Notes: generated from the sequence alone by a model not told the origin. A stretch of DNA of 64,000 nucleotides from CAKZQX01 sp034436755 (GCA_034436755.1 DAOTVB010000127.1:1-64000), one strand, 5' to 3'; shown: positions 8,507 through 16,355, numbered from the stretch's first letter. Numbers and translations are program-made.

Positions 8507-8777
8507 CAGGACTTACGCGGTGGACGTTTGGACCACGAACAACACGAAATGAGCGAAAACCGCGAAACGGCCAATGCCGGCATGCGGCAGGCGATCGCGG
8601 GTTTTGACGGGGGATAGCGCCTCCGGCAGGGCTGAAGATTCCATGCTTTTTCACAAAAATGTTGCACGTAGTGCAACATTTTTGTGAAAAAGATAAAAAG
8701 TGTACCATACTGCCGCAGGCGATTCTGCCGTTCATCGGGTGAAACGCCCGGTTTGATGAACGACCGCGTAACTCGTG
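8507..8777 (+). mobile_element. family I palindromic element, copy C (with exact 7-bp target duplication)
   Basis: 271 bp. Left end CAGGACTTACGCGGT, right end the complement of CACGAGTTACGCGGT (13 of 15 matching). It is flanked by exact TATTTGA duplications at 8500-8506 and 8778-8784. The central hairpin is perfect: 22-bp arms 8646-8667 / 8671-8692 with a 3-nt loop. The outer stem is GCCTCCGGCAG / CTGCCGCAGGC. The left subterminal block is shared with copies A and F. Confidence 0.9.
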
Positions 8778-8857
8778 TATTTGAAAGGTATTGCGGGTAT
8801 GGAGTGCGGGAGCCATGCTTCCGCCTATGATCGATAAACCACTCATATGGAGCAACT

Positions 8858-11194
8858 ATGCTACATGATTTGATGGAAGTTCTGGCGGCGAATTCGCCCA
8901 TCCATGTCCTGCCGGAGATTGTGGTCATCCTGACGGCGGGCGCGATTATTGCCTACATCAGCCAGCGGCTTGGGCAGGTGCCGATTGTGGGCTTCCTGCT
9001 GGCGGGGGTGCTGATTGGTCCTAATGCGCTGGGATTGGTGCAGGACCAGGAACTGATTGAGGTTGTTGCCGAAATCGGGATTATCCTGCTGCTCTTTACC
9101 ATCGGCATTGAGTTTAGCCTGGAAAAACTGGCGCGCATCAAACGGCTGATCTTCGTTGGGGGCGGCCTGCAGGTCGGGCTGACCGTGCTGCTGACCACTA
9201 TGATCCTGGCGGCACTGGGTATCGACTGGCGGGTGGGGATCTTCACCGGCTGCCTGATCGCCCTCAGCAGCACCGCGATCATCCTGAAGCTGCTGGCTGA
9301 CCGCGCCGAAACCAACAGCGAACCGGGGCAGATTGCCCTCGGTATTCTGATCTTCCAGGATCTTGCCGTGATCGTGATGGTGCTGCTGGTCCCCATGCTG
9401 GCGGGCATAGGCGGTTCCCCCCTGAATATTGTCTGGGAGTTGGGCAAAGCAGCCGCAATCATTGCGCTGGTGCTGATCTTTGCGCGCCGGGTGATGCCGC
9501 TGCTGCTGGAGATTGTCGCGCGCACCTGCTCGCAGGAGATCTTTCTGCTCTCGGTGATTGCCATCTGCTTTGGCACCGCCTGGCTGACCAGCCTGGCCGG
9601 GGTCAGCCTCTCGCTGGGCGCGTTCCTGGCCGGCCTGGTGGTCAGCGAGAGCCAGTTTAGCGAGCATGCCTTTGGCGAGATTATGCCGCTGCAGGTGCTC
9701 TTCAGCGCCGCCTTCTTTGTCTCGGTCGGGCTGCTGCTGGACCTGGGGTTCCTGGTGGCGCAACCGCTGCTGGTGCTGAGCGTGCTGGTCGGGATTGTGC
9801 TGATCAAGGTCATCACCAGTGGCATCGGTGTGCTGCTGCTGGGTTATCCGCTGCGGACAGCGCTGCTCTCCGGCTTTCTGCTGGCCCAGGTTGGCGAGTT
9901 TGCCTTTGTGCTGGAGCGGGCCGCCCGTCCGCTGGATCTCTTTCCGCTGGGGCTGGCGGAAACCGGCGGGCAGACCTTTATCGCTGCCTCGGTTATTCTG
10001 CTGGTCATGACGCCGTTCCTGTCGCAGACGGGTTACTGGTTGCGGGCGCGCCTGACGCAGCGTGAAACAACCTCGCTGGCCGAGGCCGCTGCGACCCACT
10101 CCTCAACGGTCAGTTTTGCCCATCTGCAGCACCATGTGATTGTCGCCGGGTATGGGGCCGGCGCACAGCAGTTGGTGCGCGTGCTACGCGGTTCGGGCAT
10201 TCCCTATGTGATCCTCACGCTCAACCCGCTGTTTGCAACCGAGGCCGAACGGGAACGGTTGCCGGTGCTGCGTGCCGACGACAGCCGCCTGCACACGCTC
10301 CAGATGGTGGGAATTGAGCGGGCGAAGCTGCTGGTCATCGCCGACGACAATCCCGGCGATGCGCGCCGGGTTGCGGCTGTGGCGCGGACGGCCAATCCCA
10401 CGCTCTGCATTATTGTGCGAACGCGTTACATCGCCGAGGCCGCGTCATTGACCGAGGAGGGAGCGGATATTGTCATCCCGGAGGAACTAGAGAGCACTGT
10501 CCAACTGTTTGTGCAGGTGCTCGACGCCTACCGCGTAGCCCCGCCAGAGGTCGAAACGCATGTGCAGTCGATGCGGGCGCACGGCTATACCGCGCTCCGT
10601 GAGCGGGCCGACCAGCCGCCGGTGGTCTGCACGGACCTGGACGAGGAGTGCATGCAGACGCGAATTGTCACCATCCGGGCAGGTGCGCCCGCCGCCGGCC
10701 GCCCGCTCGATCCGCAGGCACTCCGGCGCGAGTATGGCCTGCAGGTTGAAGCGGTGCAGCGCAATGGGCAGACCATACACGACCTGCCGGAGACGCTGGA
10801 GTTGCAGCCGGGCGACCGGCTGGTGTTGCTGGGTAACACCGAGCAGTTTATACGCAGTGGTGATCTCTTCCGGGTAAGTGTGCTGCCGGGTGGAGCAGAT
10901 ATGCCGGGGACAACCCGGACTCCGGCGGAACAATCGGCCGACGGAGCATGCACCCACCTGAATTTTATCCGGCCGGTATCGCCGGAGTCGCAGGGCTGCG
11001 CCGAGTGCCAGGCGGCGGGTGACACCTGGGTTCACCTGCGCATCTGCCTGACCTGTGGGCATGTGGGCTGCTGCGACTCATCGAAAAACCAGCACGCGAC
11101 AAAGCACTTCCATGCGAGCGGGCACCCGATTATCCAGTCGTTCGAGCCGGGCGAAAGCTGGCGCTGGTGCTATATTGATAAGACGGATGTGTGA
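8858..11194 (+). CDS. CPA2 cation:proton antiporter with RCK domains and C-terminal UBP-type zinc finger
   Basis: 778 residues. Residues about 15-385 contain around a dozen hydrophobic helices of a KefB/CPA2 monovalent cation/proton antiporter (GFLLAGVLIGPNALG; EIGIILLLFTIGIEFSLEKL; a QDLAVI segment). A RCK/TrkA-N domain follows with Rossmann motif VAGYGAGAQQLV near 425, then a TrkA-C domain (about 600-675). Residues 698-778 form a complete UBP-type zinc finger: C698-x-H700, C714-x2-C717, C730-x2-C733, C738/C739 and H746, H750, H752, H756. In eukaryotes this finger binds the free C-terminus of ubiquitin; the ligand in bacteria is not evident here. The ATG follows GGAG. The flavoprotein and two nucleotide-sensing kinases upstream suggest a shared redox or ion stress function (inference). 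Confidence 0.92.
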   Translation: MLHDLMEVLAANSPIHVLPEIVVILTAGAIIAYISQRLGQVPIVGFLLAGVLIGPNALGLVQDQELIEVVAEIGIILLLFTIGIEFSLEKLARIKRLIFVGGGLQVGLTVLLTTMILAALGIDWRVGIFTGCLIALSSTAIILKLLADRAETNSEPGQIALGILIFQDLAVIVMVLLVPMLAGIGGSPLNIVWELGKAAAIIALVLIFARRVMPLLLEIVARTCSQEIFLLSVIAICFGTAWLTSLAGVSLSLGAFLAGLVVSESQFSEHAFGEIMPLQVLFSAAFFVSVGLLLDLGFLVAQPLLVLSVLVGIVLIKVITSGIGVLLLGYPLRTALLSGFLLAQVGEFAFVLERAARPLDLFPLGLAETGGQTFIAASVILLVMTPFLSQTGYWLRARLTQRETTSLAEAAATHSSTVSFAHLQHHVIVAGYGAGAQQLVRVLRGSGIPYVILTLNPLFATEAERERLPVLRADDSRLHTLQMVGIERAKLLVIADDNPGDARRVAAVARTANPTLCIIVRTRYIAEAASLTEEGADIVIPEELESTVQLFVQVLDAYRVAPPEVETHVQSMRAHGYTALRERADQPPVVCTDLDEECMQTRIVTIRAGAPAAGRPLDPQALRREYGLQVEAVQRNGQTIHDLPETLELQPGDRLVLLGNTEQFIRSGDLFRVSVLPGGADMPGTTRTPAEQSADGACTHLNFIRPVSPESQGCAECQAAGDTWVHLRICLTCGHVGCCDSSKNQHATKHFHASGHPIIQSFEPGESWRWCYIDKTDV

Positions 11195-11960
11195 TTGGAT
11201 TGAAAGCAACCGGAGAGAGCCATGTCACCGACCTGCGTGAAAGCAGCACACCAGCCGTGGGATCGGAGTCCCGGCTTCAGCCGGATCAGGCGTTCCCGGC
11301 AGGATGCCACTGTCCCGGCAGGCATTCCACCGGCTAATGCACGTTGAATTTGTACTCCAAACATCGTGGGATCGGAGTCCCGGCTTCAGCCGGATCAGGC
11401 GTTCCCGGCAGAATGCCACTGTCCCGGCAGGCATCCCACCGCCTTACGAACGTTGAATTTGTACTCCGAACATCGTGGGATTGGAGTCCCGGCTTCAGCC
11501 GGATCAGGCGTTCCCGGCAGAATGCCACTGTCCCGGCAGGCATCCCACCGGCTAAAGCCGGGACTCCCGGTCATTCATATCCGGACTATGTTCTAAAAGT
11601 CATAAGCCGGGACTCCCGGTCATTTCATATCCGGGCTATTTTCAAAATTCATCAGGCGGTTGGGAGCGAATCCCGAAGAGTTTAGTTCGCAACCAATTTA
11701 CGACTGCTATACGTACCTGCTTAACTGCTTAACTATGGTGAAAGCTGAGTACTGCGCTGCTCATGAGGAGGAGGGCCAGCGTCACCAACTCCCGGGGGAC
11801 ACCCTGGTAGGTGATTAGGAGTTACGCAGTTGAAACGCCTGGTCAAGATAGACTGCATTGGAAAGCCATAAAACGGACCTCCTGGTTCGATCTAGAGTTT
11901 GGCTTTGTGATGCGCTAAAACGACAACGATAGCCGTTTTTGTTCCCCAACTGCGTAAGTC
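11195..11960. other. intergenic repeat-rich region
   Basis: No intact gene is seen. It holds the 109-bp tandem repeats (11256-11575), two further GCCGGGACTCCCGGTCATT copies near 11560 and 11605, and the small element at 11816-11963. The stretch 11724-11809 is the detached 3' end of the gene read on the minus strand from 12542. Confidence 0.75.
11256..11575 (+). repeat. 109-bp tandem repeat, three units (GGAGTCCCGGCTT family)
   Basis: Units start at 11256, 11365 and 11474 with a constant 109-bp period. Each begins CGTGGGATCGGAGTCCCGGC (A-to-T change in unit 3), contains CCGGCAGRATGCCACTGTCC and ends in ACGTTGAATTTGTACTCC. The third unit ends differently, in the inverted motif CCGGCTAAAGCCGGGACTCC. 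Single copies of the inverted-repeat form occur at 25678-25763 and 45863-45919. No protein is encoded; this is a dispersed REP-like repeat that expanded locally. Confidence 0.9.
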
Positions 11961-11963
11961 CTA
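11816..11963. mobile_element. 148-bp inverted-repeat element inserted in a gene
   Basis: Terminal inverted repeats of 17 bp with one mismatch: TAGGAGTTACGCAGTTG on the left and the complement of TAGGACTTACGCAGTTG on the right. Exact 6-bp duplications GGTGAT flank it at 11810-11815 and 11964-11969. The ends resemble family I (GTTACGCGGT), but the interior is different. The right-end CTA supplies a TAG stop to the minus-strand gene at 11961-12542. Confidence 0.93.
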
Positions 11964-12542
11964 GGTGATATCGACATTGGCAACCCAGGATTGTCGTCCA
12001 TGTTCGAGCCGACCGGTTATCCGGTCGGCTTCAACCGTGAGTTTGCTGGTAGCACCGATGGAGTCCTGGCTATTATTTGTGTTGAGGAAGTAGACATCTT
12101 CGCCCGCAATGCGAAACGCAAACGGACCGTTCAGGAAACTGATCAGGCTTCCCTGGGGATAACCGAGCGTAAGATCGGCTTCATCGGGGCTGAGTTTGCC
12201 CTCTACTATGCTACCATCCAGACGCCCTTTCACCGAACCCTGCCGGTACGTCAGAAAGATCTGCCCTGAGTAGACCGCCTTGCGTTGCGCATACCGATAT
12301 TCTCCGGTCAGCGCATCACCCTGGGCATACAGCTTTACTTCATACGGAAATTGCAACGTTCCGCCGATAGTAGGTGCCTTCCAACTCTCACAGATCAGGC
12401 TACCCCAGGCGCAGGGGTTTCCGGATATCTGCTGCTCTGGTCCGTACGTTTTCGCCAACTGGTTTGCCTGAAACAGGCCAAGCGGTATGACAATCAGCAA
12501 AAATATCACGATAGCTATGATAAAGAACCAGACCAGACTCAT
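11961..12542 (-). CDS. membrane-anchored protein of unknown function, 3' end truncated by an inserted element
   Basis: 193 residues. One N-terminal membrane helix (residues 3-26) is followed by an extracytoplasmic domain with CAWGSLICESW and beta-rich segments. No family is recognised. The ATG at 12542 has AGAGGAG upstream on the minus strand. The last sense codon ACC and the preceding ATC are the target duplication, and the TAG stop is the first triplet of the inserted element. If the element and one duplication copy are removed, the frame continues for 26 more codons (TYQGVPRELV onward) to a TAA at 11722-11724. The original protein was therefore about 219 residues. Whether the shortened form works is unknown. 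Confidence 0.75.
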   Translation of the reverse strand: MSLVWFFIIAIVIFLLIVIPLGLFQANQLAKTYGPEQQISGNPCAWGSLICESWKAPTIGGTLQFPYEVKLYAQGDALTGEYRYAQRKAVYSGQIFLTYRQGSVKGRLDGSIVEGKLSPDEADLTLGYPQGSLISFLNGPFAFRIAGEDVYFLNTNNSQDSIGATSKLTVEADRITGRLEHGRQSWVANVDIT

Positions 12543-12579
12543 ACTCTTGTCTCCTCTGAAACAGCGATGTTAGTGGCTC

Positions 12580-12631
12580 GTGCAACGATGCGGAGAACCA
12601 GCAGTTCCCCGCGACCCTCGCATCGTTGCAC
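12580..12631. repeat. perfect 13-bp inverted repeat
   Basis: GTGCAACGATGCG (12580-12592) pairs with CGCATCGTTGCAC (12619-12631) across a 26-nt loop. It lies between the treT stop and the start of the membrane protein gene on the minus strand. No T-run follows, so a regulatory hairpin or processing site is more likely than a terminator. The loop-side sequence GATGCGAGG is shared with the palindrome at 3287-3326. Confidence 0.55.
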
Positions 12632-12660
12632 AAACCAAGCATAGTTAAAAAGTCAGGCTG

Positions 12661-13890
12661 TTAGAAACCCGGGAAGTAGCGCATCCGGAAGATCGTCTCA
12701 AAAGAGTCGATCAGGTCCAGGTACTGCTCCAGCAGGCGCGAGAGCAGGAACTTCTCGCGGACGGTCTCGCGGGCTTTCCGGCCCATCTCCGTCCGCAACG
12801 GCTCATCCTTGACCAGTTGGACAATCCGCCGGGAGGCTTCTTCAATGGATGTCACCAGATAGCCGTTATCGCCATCTTCAATCTGGTAGCGAATACCGCC
12901 GACATTCCCACCGATAACCGCCGACTCCTTCCACATGGCTTCCGTCACCGTCAGGCCAAACCCCTCGCGCGTCGATTTCTGCAGGACAACCGCGGCGCGG
13001 CGCTGCAAACTGTTGACCAGCGCGGTATCTTCGCCGTTGGGCAGGATAAAGATGCGATCATCGCGCTTCTCTAGCAGCGACTCGAACACCTCGACGCCTT
13101 CGGGATCGTCTGCGGCGAAGTTCCCCAGCAAGACCAGTGTGCAGTCTACCTCTTGCCGCGCCATCTTGTAGGCTTCGATCACGCCGACCGGGTCTTTCCA
13201 GGGATCAAAGCGGGCCACCTGCACCACCAGCGGCAGGTCAGTTGGGATACCATGGAAGGCCAGCCGCTCATCCATCTCTTCATCGGTCATAAAGCGATTT
13301 TTGTAGGTGAACGGGTTGATCGCGGGCATAAAGTAGATCTGCGGAGTTTTGATGCGCTGCGTATACTCTTTAAAACTCAGGATCGCCGCATCATACTGCT
13401 CGACAAACGGCGTCAGGTAGTCCCAGAGTTCGGAATGGGGATGCGACAGATCGATGTGACAGCGCCAGACCCAGGGGCTGCGCTTCTTGTAGTGGGTCAC
13501 CAGCGGCAGCGGCTGCGGATCATGCACAATCACAAAGTCATGGTCGAAGTGGTTGCGGATGGCATTCTCGTAGATCACATCATCGTAGACATCCGTACGA
13601 ATATCGGAGAAGGGCATCTGCTGGCACTGCCGGGCGTTATGCATCTTCTTCGTCGCGCCAAAAAAGTCGGACGACCCCTGGATCACGCGCCACTCGGTTT
13701 TAATACCCAGGCTGTTCATTAACAGGGTCAGTGATGAGAGGATTTCGGCCACACCGCCGCCGTAATAGGTCGCGTTAACGTGTGATACGTGGTAATCCTG
13801 AAGATTGCGGGCCTTCTTTAGAATACGATCAACTGCCTCCGCCCCAATAAACTGTTCATAGTCCTCAATGCGGTGAGTGTTACGACCCAT
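12661..13890 (-). CDS. treT: GT4 glycosyltransferase, trehalose synthase TreT-like
   Basis: A 409-residue GT-B glycosyltransferase. The N-terminus HVNATYYGGGVAEILSSL and IKTEWRVIQGSSDFF are typical of TreT, which makes trehalose from NDP-glucose and glucose. The donor-binding half has the E-x7-E motif (EGFGLTVTE) followed by AMWKESAVIGGNVGGI. The start is set at 13890 (MGRNTHRIED) because AAGGAG lies just upstream; the frame opens further upstream to 13950 without support. No otsA/otsB or other trehalose genes adjoin. The exact acceptor is inferred from family resemblance, so another alpha-glucosyl transfer is possible. Confidence 0.78.
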   Translation of the reverse strand: MGRNTHRIEDYEQFIGAEAVDRILKKARNLQDYHVSHVNATYYGGGVAEILSSLTLLMNSLGIKTEWRVIQGSSDFFGATKKMHNARQCQQMPFSDIRTDVYDDVIYENAIRNHFDHDFVIVHDPQPLPLVTHYKKRSPWVWRCHIDLSHPHSELWDYLTPFVEQYDAAILSFKEYTQRIKTPQIYFMPAINPFTYKNRFMTDEEMDERLAFHGIPTDLPLVVQVARFDPWKDPVGVIEAYKMARQEVDCTLVLLGNFAADDPEGVEVFESLLEKRDDRIFILPNGEDTALVNSLQRRAAVVLQKSTREGFGLTVTEAMWKESAVIGGNVGGIRYQIEDGDNGYLVTSIEEASRRIVQLVKDEPLRTEMGRKARETVREKFLLSRLLEQYLDLIDSFETIFRMRYFPGF

Positions 13891-14363
13891 GATGCTGCTC
13901 CTTCGCAGTACAAAAACAGACGAACCGAATGAGAGAACAAACTGCCCCACCCGGAGACGACCGATGAGATGACCGATTAGGTTACGAACGGTCTGGGAAT
14001 TGTGTGTGTGTGCAATTCAGGTGGGGGTGGCGCGCGACCGGCCCCAGAGCGCTGACGGAGCTGCGCCAGAGCCTGCGGTCAACAACTCGCTGCCAGATGA
14101 TATCTGCAAGCAACAGATACCATCTTATTGTAAACGAAGCCGGCAGACAGCACAACATCCGAATTGTTGCAGTTTATGCCGTTCGGGTGGAGAAGAATTC
14201 ACGCATCAGCCAACCGCGTTGCCGAATACCATGCGACACGTTGTCGTAGGTGACACCGGGTTGCTCACTTGCCCGACAGTCGACACATGCGGTAAGATAG
14301 GACCATCAATTGCCCGCGATCAGACCCATTGCAAGTCAAGAATTGTTACACGGAACTGAGAGC
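13891..14363. other. divergent intergenic region
   Basis: 473 bp between treT (minus) and the acetyltransferase gene (plus). It must hold both promoters. A short GAATTG-(TG)n-CAATTC palindrome lies near 13998-14019. No gene or element is recognised otherwise. Confidence 0.5.
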
Positions 14364-15215
14364 ATGAGTGCATCCGATATTACCGTTCGCGCGGTTGGCG
14401 ATGTCGCCGGCAGCCGCATGATCCAGGAAGTGGAGCGGCGCACCTGGGGCGCGGAGGAGATTGATATCCTGCCGACGCATATCCTGGTCACGCTGGCGAA
14501 GAATGGTGGCCTGGTGCTGGGGGCCTTCGCGCCCGCCGGTCCTGCCGCAACCGGCGGGATGGTTGGCTTTGTAGTCGGCTGGCTGGGTACAACCCCGGCC
14601 ACCGCCACCGCGCCACCCCGGATCAAGCATTGCAGCCATATTGCCGGAGTCTTGCCGGAGTGGCAGGGGCGCGGCATCGGGCGGCAACTCAAGCTGGCGC
14701 AGCGGCAGGCTGTGCTTGACCAGGGCATAACCGAGCATGTCACCTGGACCTATGACCCGCTCTACCGCACCAACGGCGCATTCAACCTGCACCGCCTGGG
14801 CGCGGTCAGCAGCACCTATATTCGCAACATCTATGGGGAGATGACCGACGCGCTCAACGCCGGAGTGCCCACCGACCGCTGCCAGGTTGACTGGTACCTG
14901 CGCAGTCCGCGGGTCTGCAATGCGGTGGCGAACGCACCGATTGCGCGCATTTGGGATTTCTCCGCAATGCAGATTATAGCGCCCCCGCCCGCACCGGCAA
15001 CGCTACAGTTTGACGGTCGCCCGGTGGCGCTGCCCCTCCCAGAGGATATCGCCACGCTGCGCCGGCAGCAGCGCGAACGCCTGCGGGAGTGGCGGCTGTT
15101 CCTGCGCGCCGCCCTGGAGCAGGCCTTTGCCGCCGGTTACATGCTGGTAGACTGCGTAGAACTACCGGGGCACGGCTGGCACTACATTGTCGAACCGCAT
15201 AACGCGTGTAAATGA
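14364..15215 (+). CDS. GNAT-superfamily acetyltransferase (COG3375-like)
   Basis: 283 residues. The N-terminal half shows a GNAT fold: the acetyl-CoA loop appears as VLPEWQGRGIGRQLKLAQR, followed by the typical ITEHVTWTYDPLYRTNGAFN of the COG3375 group. The C-terminal part includes a helical segment (LRRQQRERLREWRLFLRAAL). The substrate is unknown. The start at 14364 (MSASDIT) is chosen because the longer frame from 14310 has no ribosome binding site. Its TGA stop (15213-15215) is the end of the left target duplication of the element at 15216, so the insertion sits exactly at the gene end. Confidence 0.78.
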   Translation: MSASDITVRAVGDVAGSRMIQEVERRTWGAEEIDILPTHILVTLAKNGGLVLGAFAPAGPAATGGMVGFVVGWLGTTPATATAPPRIKHCSHIAGVLPEWQGRGIGRQLKLAQRQAVLDQGITEHVTWTYDPLYRTNGAFNLHRLGAVSSTYIRNIYGEMTDALNAGVPTDRCQVDWYLRSPRVCNAVANAPIARIWDFSAMQIIAPPPAPATLQFDGRPVALPLPEDIATLRRQQRERLREWRLFLRAALEQAFAAGYMLVDCVELPGHGWHYIVEPHNACK

Positions 15216-15407
15216 CACGACGTACGCGGTTACAAACCTGAAAGGAAATTTCGCCTCCGGCAGGGCGGAAGAAACCATATCTTTTTCACAAACAATTCAC
15301 GTTGTGAATTGTTTGTGAAAAAGAAAATAAAGTACCATGCTGCCGCAGGCGAATCGGGCTTTCATCGGATGAAATGTCCCGCTTGGACACGCACCGCGTA
15401 AGTCGTG
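15216..15407 (+). mobile_element. family I palindromic element, copy D
   Basis: 192 bp. Left end CACGACGTACGCGGT, right end the complement of CACGACTTACGCGGT. Flanks TAAATGA (15209-15215) and TAAATTA (15408-15414) are a near-exact 7-bp duplication. The outer stem is GCCTCCGGCAG / CTGCCGCAGGC. The perfect central hairpin has 20-bp arms 15281-15300 / 15304-15323 with a GTT loop. It lacks the left subterminal block of copies A and C. Confidence 0.9.
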
Positions 15408-15424
15408 TAAATTAAGGAAAAAAC

Positions 15425-16312
15425 ATGAACGATCAGGATGATCAGTTTGCCTCCGGGATACGCTTTCGCATGACCCAACCGGCGCAGGATGCCGCCGAGG
15501 TGCAGGCCCGCCACGCGGCCAACCGCCAGGGCTGGAACGAGGGCGCAGCGCACTACACTGCCCAGGTTGAGGAGACCATCGCCTTCCTGCGGGCGGGTGG
15601 CAGCAACCTGCATCCCGTCGAGCGGGAGAATCTGGCACGGTATGGCGACCTGAGCGCCTGGTGCCACACCGCCATTCATCTGCAGTGCGCCTCGGGGCGC
15701 GATACGCTCTCGCTCTGGAACGAGGGCGTGACCCAGGTGATCGGCGTCGATATCGCGGATGTGCATATCGCCAACGCCGGGCAGATCAGCGCCGCCCTGG
15801 GCATTCCTGCGCGCTGGTATCGCTGCGATCTCCTGGAAACGCCCCACGAACTGGACGGCACCGCCGATCTGGTTTATACCGGACGCGGTGCGTTATGCTG
15901 GCTGCATGATCTGGACGGCTGGGCAGCGGTGATCTATCGGCTGCTCAAGCCGGGCGGCATTGCGCATATCTTTGACGACCATCCGATCACCTGGCTGTTC
16001 GACCCGGACGCAACAACGCTGGCCCCTTCGGGACTAAACTATTTTTCGCACAGCGAGTCCTCGCAGGGCTGGCCGGAAACCTACATCGGCGATATGGGGA
16101 AAACGGTTGAGCAGCATGCCACCAAGTTTGAGCGCCTCTGGCCGCTGTCGGCAATCATGCAGGCGCTCCGCAACGCCGGGTTGACGCTTGAGTTTTTTGG
16201 GGAACATACTGAGCCCTACTGGGATTCTTTTCCGAACTTGCAGCCCGAACTGCGGGGGCATATTCCGATGACCTTCTCGCTGGTGGTCCGCCGCCCCCCG
16301 GAGCACCCATAG
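15425..16312 (+). CDS. class I SAM-dependent methyltransferase
   Basis: 295 residues. The Rossmann methyltransferase motifs are visible: motif I variant AIHLQCASGRDTLSLW, acidic end of strand 2 in VIGVDIADVHIANA, CDLLETP for motif II and LLKPGGIAHIFDDHP for motif III. The substrate is not evident. The ATG follows AAGGAAA. It is read in the same direction as menC, whose ATG lies 44 bp after this stop. Menaquinone synthesis has a methylation step (MenG/UbiE), but this protein does not look like MenG, so no link is claimed. Confidence 0.85.
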   Translation: MNDQDDQFASGIRFRMTQPAQDAAEVQARHAANRQGWNEGAAHYTAQVEETIAFLRAGGSNLHPVERENLARYGDLSAWCHTAIHLQCASGRDTLSLWNEGVTQVIGVDIADVHIANAGQISAALGIPARWYRCDLLETPHELDGTADLVYTGRGALCWLHDLDGWAAVIYRLLKPGGIAHIFDDHPITWLFDPDATTLAPSGLNYFSHSESSQGWPETYIGDMGKTVEQHATKFERLWPLSAIMQALRNAGLTLEFFGEHTEPYWDSFPNLQPELRGHIPMTFSLVVRRPPEHP

Positions 16313-16355
16313 ACGACGGCAGGAATGGCGATCTGTCTGATGAAAGAGTTAGCAC

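Noticed and set aside
8861..10099. Long open frame antisense to the antiporter gene (about 410 codons, minus strand)
   Set aside because: It mirrors the GC-rich codons of the antiporter, has low-complexity Gln/His/Asp-rich sequence and no ribosome binding site or family resemblance. The same applies to the antisense frame at 3463-4926.
11256..11575. CRISPR-like spacing of repeats
   Set aside because: The 109-bp units are continuous repeats with no unique spacers between short repeats, and no cas genes are present.
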